From: Yoonia sp. BS5-3
GTDB lineage: Bacteria; Pseudomonadota; Alphaproteobacteria; Rhodobacterales; Rhodobacteraceae
Assembly: GCF_038069655.2 (NCBI RefSeq)
Contig: NZ_CP150951.2
Coordinates: 3,746,001 to 3,810,000 of the forward strand
Direction: 5' to 3'
DNA length: 64,000 nt
This document shows positions 22,689 through 31,062 of this stretch, in pieces. The translations under genes were made by a program, and so were the position numbers. The notes below the pieces were generated by a model that ran no database searches, was not told the DNA's origin, and worked only from the letters and a program-made list of their open reading frames with translations. Positions within the stretch are counted from its first letter, which is position 1. Each line of letters begins with the position of its first letter.

Positions 22689-24167
22689 TTATACCATTTC
22701 TTCGGGAATGCCCGGCAAATCGTGGCCCTTATCCTGTCCCGGCACAGGATTATGCGGCACAAGGAAATGGGGCCGCTCGTTCGGTTCAGTCTTAGCATTC
22801 TTGCTTGCCAAATCCCGCCATGTCTGTGCCCGTTCAAGACCGTCTGGCGCAGCATCGCTGAGCCAATGCTGGGTGCAGCGCTGAAACAAACGGCGCGCAT
22901 CCTTGTCCTTCAGGACGACACCGGCCTCTGTATCCCATCGCATAGACCGTCCGTTCAGATTTGCCGAAGAGACAATCGCCCTTTCAGCATCACTGATGAT
23001 AACCTTCGCATGGACATAGATGATTGGGGCCTGTTCGAGAGTATCACGATCACCATCTTGTGCCTTGGGCTGCACCGGAGACCCCAGAAACATATTGCCA
23101 CCAAAAGCCCGTTTCAGGCGGCCGATCGCGCGGGCCTGCAAGTGTTCTCCAAATCGCGTGTCCAGCCCGCTCGCGTCGCCAAAGGCTGCCTCCTCGGGGG
23201 CGGCAGGAAGGATGACAATGAGGGAAACGCCGCGATGTGCTGCCTTGCAAAGCGCAGTTACGATCCGCGATGATCTAAGAAATTGTGTCTCAATATAAAT
23301 AAACGTCCGAGCGCTTTCGATGAGATCAAAATGGGCCTGTTCGATGTCGTTCAGGACGGTCTTGGGCGAAAGACGAGGCACGCCGAAAGATCGGCGCTGG
23401 CTGAGGGTGCGGATCAAGCCGGGCACAGCCGTGATGTCTTGCCCCTCCGCGCCGGACCGAAACGTGTTGATATGGGTGCGCGCTGCGGATGCGATCGGCC
23501 CTTGGCACACGACTTGCACGTCATGCCACGTCTGCGGTGCAGGTCGGTCATGCGTTTTTGTATCAAATCTGCGCGGGTTCAAATCGAGCCCACCGATATA
23601 GAGTGTTTCCCCGTCGATTACCGCCATTTTTTGATGATGCGATGCAATATGAAGCGGCGGGAACCGCCAGAAGCGCGGGCTGAGTTGGGGACCTGTGCGA
23701 ATGAGCTTGGCAAATTCGGGCATCGCCTCAAGCTGCCGTGCGCGGTCGTCTGGGGCAAGAGCGTTTAGCCGCTCACATTCTTTGTGGATGTGGAACAAGG
23801 CTGCAGGTGCAAACAGAAGACGCTGCAACATACCGGCCTGAGCTGGATGCAAATGAACCCTGGCCTGCATGCGGGCCGGACAGGCGGACGCTGCCGATTT
23901 CAACCTTTCAAAGCACTCCCAAGCGTATCTATGCAGTTCGGGCTTGGCGACAGGGTCGAAATCGGACAGCGTGATATCAAAGCGGACACCTTCGGCCAAC
24001 TTCGCTGCAATCAGATCCGCCCAGGTTTCACCGTTTCCTGTCGATCCGTAGAGAGGCGTTGCAGCATCGAAGATGCGCATGGAGATTGAAACGTCCGTCT
24101 GGGCGCCCGCGACAAGCTCTTCGAACCGTGGATAAGCTTCTTCTGCGGTCAGGAGGATTTCGACCAT
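22689..24167 (-). CDS. Phospholipase D superfamily protein
   Basis: A 492-aa protein with two HKD motifs: HHQKMAVIDGETLYIGGLDL in the first half and HAKVIISDAERAIVSSANLN in the second, each HxK(x)4D. No signal peptide was seen. It could be a phospholipase D or a cardiolipin-synthase-like transphosphatidylase; lack of N-terminal membrane helices favours the former. It starts 7 bp after the phosphotransferase-like gene and so belongs to the nepR-ecfG transcript. Confidence 0.85.
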   Translation of the reverse strand: MVEILLTAEEAYPRFEELVAGAQTDVSISMRIFDAATPLYGSTGNGETWADLIAAKLAEGVRFDITLSDFDPVAKPELHRYAWECFERLKSAASACPARMQARVHLHPAQAGMLQRLLFAPAALFHIHKECERLNALAPDDRARQLEAMPEFAKLIRTGPQLSPRFWRFPPLHIASHHQKMAVIDGETLYIGGLDLNPRRFDTKTHDRPAPQTWHDVQVVCQGPIASAARTHINTFRSGAEGQDITAVPGLIRTLSQRRSFGVPRLSPKTVLNDIEQAHFDLIESARTFIYIETQFLRSSRIVTALCKAAHRGVSLIVILPAAPEEAAFGDASGLDTRFGEHLQARAIGRLKRAFGGNMFLGSPVQPKAQDGDRDTLEQAPIIYVHAKVIISDAERAIVSSANLNGRSMRWDTEAGVVLKDKDARRLFQRCTQHWLSDAAPDGLERAQTWRDLASKNAKTEPNERPHFLVPHNPVPGQDKGHDLPGIPEEMV

Positions 24168-24174
24168 GTTTCGG

Positions 24175-24717
24175 TCAGCGCAGTTTCAGCGTCAAACCGG
24201 TGTCGGACCATGTCGGCGCTGTGCCCAATTCACGGGCAAAGGCCGCCGTCAAAGCGATGGTGCTTTCATTGAGCGGAATTGGCTCTGCATCGGAGGAAAC
24301 AACCAGTTCATCATCGCTGAGCGCAATAACGATGTTGCGCGCGGTGCTGCGGTTCAAAACGCGCAGCACCTCAACCAAGACATGCAAGACCGCATAGGTC
24401 CGCTGCACACTTAGCGGACTACAGCTTACGTCCTGCACTATTTGCCGACCCAGCAAAAACCCGCCACGCTGGACACCCAAAATGAGGTTGGGTAGCGCCG
24501 TCTCAATCGAATGGATTGCCGCACTGTCAAAACAGTTCTGCGCGGTATGCGCGATGCTCAGAAGCTGAATGCGCTGTTCCAGCTCACTGGCTACATCTAT
24601 GACGGACGGATCGCGGGACACCAGCCGTATCATCGATTGGATGATCTGGAAGTTGTTGCTGACGTGGTGAAAGACTTCCTTTTGAAGCGTCACGAGATCG
24701 AGGTGCGGAGCATTCAT
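24175..24717 (-). CDS. Histidine phosphotransferase-like protein (HisKA_2 dimerisation domain, degenerate ATPase)
   Basis: A 180-aa protein opening with LQKEVFHHVSNNFQIIQSMI (residues 11-30), a HisKA_2/HWE-type phosphoacceptor helix in which His17 aligns with the phosphorylated His. The remaining 110 residues resemble a kinase catalytic fold, but no N-box or glycine-rich G-box is seen. It resembles a ChpT-like phosphotransferase more than a kinase. Its place between ecfG and the phospholipase D gene suggests a relay to PhyR. The specific partner is inferred. Confidence 0.65.
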   Translation of the reverse strand: MNAPHLDLVTLQKEVFHHVSNNFQIIQSMIRLVSRDPSVIDVASELEQRIQLLSIAHTAQNCFDSAAIHSIETALPNLILGVQRGGFLLGRQIVQDVSCSPLSVQRTYAVLHVLVEVLRVLNRSTARNIVIALSDDELVVSSDAEPIPLNESTIALTAAFARELGTAPTWSDTGLTLKLR

Positions 24718-24720
24718 GCG

Positions 24721-25266
24721 TCAGGCCACTGTCGCTGCTGAAACAACTGCTGTCGTATGCGCATCCGTGGCGTCGGTCATGCCCTCGTCACCGAGCTTCA
24801 TAATGACTGCAAGGTCCCGACGTGCGCGGCCGACACGGCTTTTGATGGTGCCAACGGCCACACCGCAGGTCTCGGCCGCTTCCTCATACGACATTCCAAG
24901 CGCGCCCACGAGGGTGAGAGCCTCGCGTCGCTCGTCCGACAATTGAGCAAAAGCAGCTTTGAATTCGACATATTGCAAGCGGCCATCATGATCTGGTTTG
25001 ACAGAGAGCTGAGCAGACAGATCACCTTCGGGATCTTCTGTCTCACGCGACGCCTTTGCACGGTCATTGTAGAAAGTGTTGCGCATGATCGTGAACGTCC
25101 ACGCGCCCATATTTGTACCTTCGGAAAACTTATCCCTGTAAGAGATGGCTTTCACTAAGGTGTCCTGCACCAAATCATCTGCAGACGTGGCATTGCGCGT
25201 CAAACTGCGCGCGAAGGCCCTAAGGTTCGGGACCAACTGCAACAGATCGTCGTTGAACGAACTCAT
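24721..25266 (-). CDS. ecfG: ECF sigma factor EcfG, general stress response
   Basis: A 181-aa ECF sigma factor: region 2 with DDLVQDTLVKAISYRDKF and GAWTFTIMRNTFYND, region 4 with ALTLVGALGMSYEEAAETCG and VGTIKSRVGRARRDL. The neighbouring nepR and phyR place it in the EcfG (ECF15) group that drives GGAAC...GTT promoters. Under non-stress conditions NepR would hold it. It overlaps nepR by four bases. The short Ala/Thr/Val-rich tail after region 4 is unusual but harmless. Confidence 0.93.
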   Translation of the reverse strand: MSSFNDDLLQLVPNLRAFARSLTRNATSADDLVQDTLVKAISYRDKFSEGTNMGAWTFTIMRNTFYNDRAKASRETEDPEGDLSAQLSVKPDHDGRLQYVEFKAAFAQLSDERREALTLVGALGMSYEEAAETCGVAVGTIKSRVGRARRDLAVIMKLGDEGMTDATDAHTTAVVSAATVA

Positions 25267-25514
25267 GAATCGCCTCCCTTGGAAGCGACCTCGTCCAGTT
25301 GGCTTAGCAGATGCCGGAAACGGTCTGGTATGCCCTCGTTCAAGGTCTCTTCGACACCCTTGCGAAGGTTCTCATCAATGAGAAGCCGAAAGGTCTCGGG
25401 CAGTTCTTCTTCCAAGGTATCTGAATAAGCATCTTTCAAATGGGCACTTAGAATACCGGTGTTAGGCTTTTCTTTTTCGTCCATTTGTCGATCCAAACTC
25501 GCTTTGCGTGACAT
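25263..25514 (-). CDS. nepR: NepR anti-sigma factor
   Basis: An 83-aa protein. The conserved core is LRKGVEETLNEGIPDRFRHL followed by LSQLDE near the C-terminus, as in NepR, which binds EcfG and is titrated away by phosphorylated PhyR. The start could be ATG 25514 or ATG 25484 (MDEKEKPN). It sits just downstream of an EcfG-type promoter, giving positive feedback on the nepR-ecfG operon. It is divergent from phyR. Confidence 0.9.
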   Translation of the reverse strand: MSRKASLDRQMDEKEKPNTGILSAHLKDAYSDTLEEELPETFRLLIDENLRKGVEETLNEGIPDRFRHLLSQLDEVASKGGDS

Positions 25515-25528
25515 TACATCTTGTTACC

Positions 25529-25557
25529 AACTAACAGTACTCTATTTAGTTAGTTCC
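25529..25557 (-). promoter_or_regulatory. EcfG-type promoter of nepR-ecfG overlapping an inverted repeat
   Basis: Minus strand: GGAAC (25553-25557), 16 nt, TGTT (25533-25536), with the -10 element 18 nt before the nepR ATG. The arms of an inverted repeat AACTAAC (25529-25535) and GTTAGTT (25549-25555) overlap both promoter elements, which would let a repressor compete with the polymerase. Confidence 0.8.
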
Positions 25558-25584
25558 CAGAAATTGCAAAAAAAGAACAACCCA

Positions 25585-26364
25585 ATGGATCATATCGCTG
25601 GCCACATCCCTTTTCTGCGACGCTACGCGCGCGCTTTGACTGGTAATCAGACGACTGGCGATGCCTATGCCGCAGCGGTCCTTGAGGCCATGATAGCAGA
25701 TCCAGCAACCATACCGGATCCAAGCGCAGCACGGGTCGAGATGTTCCGCATGTTCCACGGGATCTGGACATCCTCGGGCGCACCGGTCGCGGATGAAGAA
25801 CGCGGGAGGGCTGCAAAAGTTCAAGAGCACCTCAAATCCCTGACGCCAGGCACCCGCGAGGCGCTGCTGTTACATTCGATGGAAGATTTCGCGCCTGCTC
25901 ACGTGGCCGAGATCATTGGTGCTTCAGTCGAGGAAGCTGAGAAACTGATCCGGATTGGCCAAGAAGAATTGGCGAGCTCGGCACGGGGCAAGGTGCTCAT
26001 CATTGAAGATGAGCCCGTTATTTCGCTTGATCTTGAAAACATTGTCACCGAGGCAGGCCATGCAGTGTTTGGCGTGGCTCAAACCCATGAAGAAGCCTTG
26101 CAGGTCGGAACCGATGGTCGACCAGACCTCATTTTGGCTGATATCCGCTTGGCAGATGAAAGCTCGGGCATCGATGCGGTGAATGATCTTCTGAAAGCGC
26201 ATGGCGATCTGCCGGTGATCTTCATCACAGCCTATCCAGAGCGCTTGCTGACGGGCGAAAAACCAGAACCAGCCTTCCTGATCACCAAGCCCTTCCGGAC
26301 CGAGCAGGTGCTATCGGCGATTTCGCAGGCGATGTTTTTTTCTTCGACGGAAACTCTCGCCTGA
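25585..26364 (+). CDS. phyR: Response regulator PhyR (sigma-like domain plus receiver)
   Basis: A 259-aa protein starting at ATG 25585. Residues 1-130 are a sigma-factor mimic (FLRRYARALTGNQTTGDAY, then a region-4-like AEIIGASVEEAEKLIR). Residues 135-250 are a receiver domain with E141/D142, phosphoacceptor Asp186 (ILADIRL), Thr215 and Lys235. When phosphorylated it binds NepR through the sigma-like domain and frees EcfG. It is divergent from nepR and convergent with the GAF-PAS kinase gene. No GGAAC motif was seen on its own strand upstream. Confidence 0.95.
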   Translation: MDHIAGHIPFLRRYARALTGNQTTGDAYAAAVLEAMIADPATIPDPSAARVEMFRMFHGIWTSSGAPVADEERGRAAKVQEHLKSLTPGTREALLLHSMEDFAPAHVAEIIGASVEEAEKLIRIGQEELASSARGKVLIIEDEPVISLDLENIVTEAGHAVFGVAQTHEEALQVGTDGRPDLILADIRLADESSGIDAVNDLLKAHGDLPVIFITAYPERLLTGEKPEPAFLITKPFRTEQVLSAISQAMFFSSTETLA

Positions 26365-27891
26365 TCAACTCCAGGGAAGTGTCATTCGAAAGCAGAAGCC
26401 TTCGGGCTTCCGCTCAATTTCGTAATCCCCAAAGAGCTGTCTTTTGACCGTCAAATCGATGAGCGTTGAACCGAAGCCTGCTGTCCCGTTGGTTTGGTCG
26501 GTTTGAGGTCCGCCGGTTTCAAACCAATTCAAAGACAGCGTGCCCGCATTGACGCGCCATTCGATTTTGACCCTTCCGTCTGTGCCAGTCAGGGCACCGT
26601 ATTTTGCGGCATTGGTCGCCAGTTCATGAAGGACGAGCGCATAGGACGATGCTTGTTCAGCCCCAAGCGCGATAAAGTCGCCGGTCAACTCCGCTTGGTC
26701 TGCTGTCTGAAGGTGCGGCGCAAGAATTGTCTGCATCAGGGTGGCCAGGTCTGTTTCTGCGGCTGCGTTGTGATCTCTGGCAATAGCGGGACGCACCAAA
26801 TCATGGGCAGACGATAACGATACAATTCGCGACCTCAGCGCATCGGCCATCTCTCGCGTCGTCTTACTTTCGCGGGCCGTGATGCTGATGATCCCATTGG
26901 TGATCGCGAACAGGTTTTTGACGCGATGGTTTAGCTCTTGTGACAAAAGGAGAGCGTGCTCCTCGGCTCGCTTGCGGTCCGAGATGTCTTGCACTGTCCC
27001 AACCATCCGCGTGGGGGTTTCGCTGTCAAAGGTCACAATTCCGGTGGAAAGCACCCAGATATAATCCTCGGACGGCCCCATTAAAACCCGCATTTCCAGG
27101 CGGTAGAGACCGTCGCCCGCAGGATCCATTGCCTTCGCAAAGGCGGCCTCATGCGCGTCCATATCCTCTGGATGGATTTTCGCTACTGCGGCTTCAAACG
27201 GATTGGTACTACCAACAGGCAGCCGCCAAATTTCGTAAAGCTGGTCGTCCCACTCAGCCACACCGGTTTCAAGATTCAGGTCGTAGGTTCCCATCGACCC
27301 GGATTGTAGGGCCAGATCAAGCCTTTGGCGCATCGCGCGCTGTTCACGAACTTGCGCCGACCGCGTCGCACTTTCGGTACGAAACGCCAATTCGCTTTCA
27401 ATGCCAGCGGCGATATCATCAAGGATCGCGCGCTCTTCATTCGTCCAATCGCGCGGCTTACCCTCAATCGCGCAAAATGACCCTAACACCTCGCCATCTG
27501 TCGCGCGTACCGGAACACCAAGATAGGCGATGACATTTAGGTCGCGGATAGCCAAGTTTGATTGCAGCACCGGATCTTCGCGGGCGTCCCTCACCATCAA
27601 GGGTGCGCCACCTCTGACCACATGCTGACAGAATGAGTGCGAAAGCGGCGTCTCGCGAGACTCGGCATATGGTGCTGGCAAGCCAATTTGCGCTTTGAAA
27701 AATTGACGCTCCCCATCAACCAAAGATAGCAGGCCAACTTCCACACCAAGCATACGGGTTGCAAGGCGAACAGCGCGGTCAAAAATCTCTTCTGGCGGGC
27801 TGTCCATCAGCGAAAGACTGTCCAACGCTGCCAAGCGCTTTTGTGATTTCAGCGCGCATCCGTCACCGTCTGTTGTGTCTTTCATTCCCAT
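26365..27891 (-). CDS. GAF-PAS sensor histidine kinase of the HWE type
   Basis: A 508-aa soluble kinase. There is a GAF domain at about residues 25-165 (LLSLVDGERQFFKAQIGLPA, FCQHVVRGG, YLGVPV), a PAS domain at about 195-315 (ending VGTVQDISDRKRAEE) and the kinase core with QELNHRVKNLFAITNGI and ELATNAAKYGALT. The compact HWE/HisKA_2 architecture is the class that phosphorylates PhyR in alphaproteobacteria. It ends one base after phyR on the opposite strand. Without membrane segments it probably senses a cytosolic signal through GAF or PAS. Confidence 0.92.
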   Translation of the reverse strand: MGMKDTTDGDGCALKSQKRLAALDSLSLMDSPPEEIFDRAVRLATRMLGVEVGLLSLVDGERQFFKAQIGLPAPYAESRETPLSHSFCQHVVRGGAPLMVRDAREDPVLQSNLAIRDLNVIAYLGVPVRATDGEVLGSFCAIEGKPRDWTNEERAILDDIAAGIESELAFRTESATRSAQVREQRAMRQRLDLALQSGSMGTYDLNLETGVAEWDDQLYEIWRLPVGSTNPFEAAVAKIHPEDMDAHEAAFAKAMDPAGDGLYRLEMRVLMGPSEDYIWVLSTGIVTFDSETPTRMVGTVQDISDRKRAEEHALLLSQELNHRVKNLFAITNGIISITARESKTTREMADALRSRIVSLSSAHDLVRPAIARDHNAAAETDLATLMQTILAPHLQTADQAELTGDFIALGAEQASSYALVLHELATNAAKYGALTGTDGRVKIEWRVNAGTLSLNWFETGGPQTDQTNGTAGFGSTLIDLTVKRQLFGDYEIERKPEGFCFRMTLPWS

Positions 27892-27943
27892 CCCCTGCTT
27901 TGACTACAAAGTGTTGCAGTAGAAGCAAAAAGCAAGCCTTGGG

Positions 27944-28549
27944 CTAAAGAAGGCTAAACGCCGCTTTGAATAGCACGGACAGAACGACCAGCACCAAACC
28001 CACAGAAATAAGCCCCGCGATCGCAAGAACGCCATCCCGACTGATAAGCGAAAGGCATAGAATAGCAATAGCCCCTGCCATCATTGATGAGGTCGCAGGC
28101 AGGACCTCTAGAAATGGCATGACAAGGCCGCACAGCATGCAAAGTACCAACAGGACACGGATTGCCCGGCCTCGCACCAAAAACGGCAATCGCTCTTTTG
28201 TATGATCCTGCATCCAACTCAGCGGCGGTCGAATTTGGGCAAGCGCTTTGTTCAGCCTATCTCCGGGGACCTTCCGGCTAAGGATCAAGTCCGGTAGCCA
28301 CAATTTTTCACGCCCCAAGATCAGTTGGCCAGCAATCAGGGCGATGACGATCCCGGACATTCCGGACAGACCCGGAATACTGCTTAGAGGGGTCACAACA
28401 ACGAGCGAAACCAATAACAGAATAGGCAGGAAAGACGCTGGACCCAAGGCTTCGATCACGTCTTCGACTGTCGTAACATTCGCCTCCTCAACCTTGTCTA
28501 GCGCGTCTTCGATGTCTTCAAACGTTGTGTTGCAGTTGACAGTCTTCAT
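27944..28549 (-). CDS. ExoD-family membrane protein
   Basis: A 201-aa protein. The N-terminal cytosolic part (VEDVIEALGPAS) is followed by hydrophobic helices, and SSIPGLSGMSGIVIALIAGQ and RLNKALAQIRPPLSWMQ are typical of ExoD. In rhizobia exoD affects exopolysaccharide production and alkaline tolerance; the mechanism is unknown. It overlaps the MFS gene by ATGA and shares its EcfG-type promoter. Confidence 0.85.
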   Translation of the reverse strand: MKTVNCNTTFEDIEDALDKVEEANVTTVEDVIEALGPASFLPILLLVSLVVVTPLSSIPGLSGMSGIVIALIAGQLILGREKLWLPDLILSRKVPGDRLNKALAQIRPPLSWMQDHTKERLPFLVRGRAIRVLLVLCMLCGLVMPFLEVLPATSSMMAGAIAILCLSLISRDGVLAIAGLISVGLVLVVLSVLFKAAFSLL

Positions 28550-29796
28550 TTTGAAAGCTCCTGCAAAGTAAAGGCAAAGAACACGCCGACCGCAGACATG
28601 GCCGCGCAGACCGCAAGCGCAAATGCCGCCCCGAACACCTCTGCGACACCTGCAAGACCAAGGCCCGCCGCAAGGACAGTCCCAATCAAGATGTTGCTGA
28701 GCGCTGTGTATTGCAGGCGGTCGCGGTCGTTGGCCATATCTGTCAAGTAGATGGAACGGCCAGACCGCACGCCTTGATAGCCGACTTGCGCAACGAACAG
28801 GATTGAAGCCGCAGCGAGCGTCGCGAGCGATCCATCTTCCAGAAGGATCAGAAAGGCGGCGATAGCATAGGCAATCGTGGCGATTCCTCCGCCGATCGCG
28901 AGGCTAAGACGGCTGGCCGTGTCGGATAGGTAACCCCAGGCCGCCGAGCTGACGATGGCGGCCAACCCGGACGCAATCACAAGGGGTCCAAGAGTTGTCA
29001 GTGAATTACTTTCGCTCTGAGCCGACGCAAGCACGATAAACGGGGGCGCGAGCGCCGTCGCGGTCAGGAATGCACGTGCCAGAACATAACGACGAAAATC
29101 TTTATCCTCGCGCAAGGGCTTGATGAAACTTACGATGCTTTTGATCTGCTCGCTTTTGTTCTCACTGGCGTCTTCATTTAATCCAATAAAGACGCAGGAC
29201 GCGCAGGCGAACATCACTGCAGACACGCCGATTGCGGCGGCCACAACGGGAACAGACACCTGTCCCCAGACCCCCAACGCCATACTTGCGCCGAATGCCA
29301 AACCAGCAACGGCAGCGACCGTCCCCGCCCAACCTGTGATATGGCCGCGCTCGCCCTCTTCGACGGTTCGCGCCAAGGCATCTTTGTATGTTGTCGATGC
29401 TAGCGACCGACCGGCAACGAAAAGTAGCAATGAAAGAAGAATTAGCCAGCCCGCCAAAGTGCCATCAACCCTTAGCGCTATCATAGCGATTGCAAAAGCC
29501 GCCGCGCCTTGAAGCAGCGCACCGAGAGCCCAAAACATTTTTCGCAACTGGTATCGCTGCACAAAGCGCGCGATGAGGGGTTGCGGCAACAATGCGCCAG
29601 CCTCCCGGATAGGAACGACAGCGCCGCTCAGATAAGCTGGCGCACCCAAAGCGGTGATTAGCCAAGTCAAAATCAGCTTTGGGTTAATCAACTCATCCGC
29701 TGTTTTGCTTAAACTAAGCGATATAACATGCCGGGCTTTATTGCGATCCGCGGGACCTGACGCCTTCAATGCTGCTTTCGAAAGAGAATTGGCCAT
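28546..29796 (-). CDS. Major facilitator superfamily transporter
   Basis: A 416-aa MFS protein starting at ATG 29796 behind GGAGG; the upstream frame contains the promoter. About ten to twelve hydrophobic helices are visible, with a soluble N-terminal extension (about 35 residues) and a central charged loop (NEDASENKSEQIKS). The substrate is unknown. The EcfG-type promoter lies 34-58 nt upstream, so it is expected to be stress induced together with exoD. Confidence 0.85.
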   Translation of the reverse strand: MANSLSKAALKASGPADRNKARHVISLSLSKTADELINPKLILTWLITALGAPAYLSGAVVPIREAGALLPQPLIARFVQRYQLRKMFWALGALLQGAAAFAIAMIALRVDGTLAGWLILLSLLLFVAGRSLASTTYKDALARTVEEGERGHITGWAGTVAAVAGLAFGASMALGVWGQVSVPVVAAAIGVSAVMFACASCVFIGLNEDASENKSEQIKSIVSFIKPLREDKDFRRYVLARAFLTATALAPPFIVLASAQSESNSLTTLGPLVIASGLAAIVSSAAWGYLSDTASRLSLAIGGGIATIAYAIAAFLILLEDGSLATLAAASILFVAQVGYQGVRSGRSIYLTDMANDRDRLQYTALSNILIGTVLAAGLGLAGVAEVFGAAFALAVCAAMSAVGVFFAFTLQELSK

Positions 29797-29829
29797 CGCT
29801 GCCTCCAAAGATTGGACCGTTACGCTAGC

Positions 29830-29854
29830 AACAGATGGCGCAGGAAAATGTTCC
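29830..29854 (-). promoter_or_regulatory. EcfG-type promoter of the MFS-exoD operon
   Basis: Minus strand: GGAAC (29850-29854), 16 nt, TGTT (29830-29833), with the -10 element 33 nt before ATG 29796. It is back to back with the plus-strand copy at 29867. Confidence 0.8.
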
Positions 29855-29866
29855 AGAAAGTTTTTT

Positions 29867-29891
29867 GGAACCGAAATCGTCTGCTCTTGTT
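29867..29891 (+). promoter_or_regulatory. EcfG-type promoter of the DUF883-YqjE-like operon
   Basis: Plus strand: GGAAC (29867-29871), 16 nt, TGTT (29888-29891), with the -10 element 38 nt before ATG 29930. Confidence 0.8.
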
Positions 29892-29929
29892 GGCATAGCA
29901 TAACTGGTCAACCGCAAAGGATTTATGCA

Positions 29930-30247
29930 ATGACACAGAGCAAAAAAGACGCAACAGTCGCGCAACTTGGCAAAGAGGTAGAAGCCTTGCGCGGGGATTT
30001 AGGCGACTTGGTTTCGACGCTAAAACAACTCGGCGTCACTGAAAGCAAAGCTGCGATTAGCAAATCTGCCGAAGCCACCGATGTTTTGAAAGATCATCTG
30101 GCGGAGGCCACACAAAATGTTGCAGGTGCAGCTCAGGACGCAGCCGCATCAGCGCAGTCATTCGTAAAAGACAAACCCGCAGCGGCGCTGCTTGCCGCGG
30201 CGACGGCCGGTCTTGTCATAGGGATGGCCACATCCAAGCGGTCGTAA
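29930..30247 (+). CDS. DUF883/ElaB-YqjD-like membrane-anchored protein
   Basis: A 105-aa protein starting at ATG 29930; the open frame upstream runs through the promoter. A helical, Ala/Glu-rich body (VAQLGKEVEALRGDLGDLVS) is followed by FVKDKPAAALLAAATAGLVI, a C-terminal tail-anchor helix of the DUF883 type. E. coli YqjD is a stationary-phase, RpoS-controlled ribosome-associated membrane protein; here EcfG takes that regulatory place. The next gene follows after one base. Confidence 0.82.
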   Translation: MTQSKKDATVAQLGKEVEALRGDLGDLVSTLKQLGVTESKAAISKSAEATDVLKDHLAEATQNVAGAAQDAAASAQSFVKDKPAAALLAAATAGLVIGMATSKRS

Positions 30248-30248
30248 A

Positions 30249-30557
30249 TTGATGATTTCAGATGATATTAAAAATCAGGCGCGCAGGCTGGCTCTGCGCG
30301 CCGCGCGGATCACCGCTGTTGCCTTCTTGGGCCTTGTCGGCATGGGCTTTCTCGTAGCGACAGCTTGGTTGGCGATTGCTGACAGGCTGTCTCCGATAGC
30401 AGCTAATGGTATCGTCGGATCAGCTTTTCTCGCGGTTGCTGCGGTCGTATTTTTCTGGCCGAAAAAGAAGTCTCAGCCCCCACAAGTGGAAGTCGGCGCG
30501 CATGACTTGGTTAAAGTCTTTCTGACTGGGTTGAATACGGGGCGGTCGCTTCGGTAG
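30249..30557 (+). CDS. YqjE/holin-3_6-like small membrane protein
   Basis: A 102-aa protein with two transmembrane helices (ITAVAFLGLVGMGFLVATAW and IVGSAFLAVAAVVFFW) and a basic linker KKKSQ. It follows the DUF883 gene directly, the same order as yqjD-yqjE in enterobacteria. It likely works with its neighbour at the inner membrane, and the role is unknown. Confidence 0.75.
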   Translation: MMISDDIKNQARRLALRAARITAVAFLGLVGMGFLVATAWLAIADRLSPIAANGIVGSAFLAVAAVVFFWPKKKSQPPQVEVGAHDLVKVFLTGLNTGRSLR

Positions 30558-30702
30558 CTGCACCAGCGGCAGCTTTGCTACCAAAGACCGGATAACTCGT
30601 GTCCCCTGAAACGGCTAAAGCACACAGTCCAGTCAGTTTGGGCGCGAAAAAGTGTTGCAGGTTCGCTGAGGCGTAGAACGGCACATATCCGCAAACATCA
30701 CG

Positions 30703-30729
30703 AAAAAGGGCCACCTCAAACGGCGGCCC
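30703..30729 (-). terminator. Intrinsic terminator of the 45-aa repeat-peptide gene
   Basis: On the minus strand GGGCCGCC pairs with GGTGGCCC (one mismatch), followed by TTTTT. It lies 7 bp after the TAA at 30736-30738, the best textbook terminator in this region. Confidence 0.8.
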
Positions 30730-30735
30730 TCATTC

Positions 30736-30873
30736 TTATTTGCTGTCATTGAGTTCAGACAGGACAGACTTGTCGCTTTTTTCCTCCGGATCTTTTGAGG
30801 GCTTACGGTCGCTCTGATTCAGTTCAGACAGGACAGATTTACGATCTTTTTTGCTCTTCTTGACGTCACTCAT
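30736..30873 (-). CDS. 45-aa peptide with a duplicated KSVLSELN motif
   Basis: ATG 30873 follows GAAGGAGTTTCACC, a strong ribosome-binding site. The product is very hydrophilic and Lys/Asp/Ser-rich. It contains KSVLSELNQSD at residues 12-22 and again KSVLSELNDSK at 35-45, linked by RKPSKDPEEKSD. No family was recognised. It has its own EcfG-type promoter and its own terminator, so it is a free-standing stress-regulated unit. Two copies of one amphipathic segment suggest a two-site binding or tethering peptide. Confidence 0.8.
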   Translation of the reverse strand: MSDVKKSKKDRKSVLSELNQSDRKPSKDPEEKSDKSVLSELNDSK

Positions 30874-30906
30874 GGTGAAACTCCTTCATGGGTTTTGCGC
30901 AGAGAC

Positions 30907-30931
30907 AACAGCCAAGTCGAAAATTTGTTCC
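30907..30931 (-). promoter_or_regulatory. EcfG-type promoter of the 45-aa peptide gene
   Basis: Minus strand: GGAAC (30927-30931), 16 nt, TGTT (30907-30910), with the -10 element 33 nt before ATG 30873. Confidence 0.82.
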
Positions 30932-31062
30932 AAAGCGTTCCGCTCTGAATTTTCCGCGACAGAACCGAACTTTGACCCAACGCGAAAGCATGCCGCTGCC
31001 TGAAATCAACGGCCGGGCAGCGGCATGTATTCCTTGGTTTGTCGGCTATTTCGTCAAACGCT

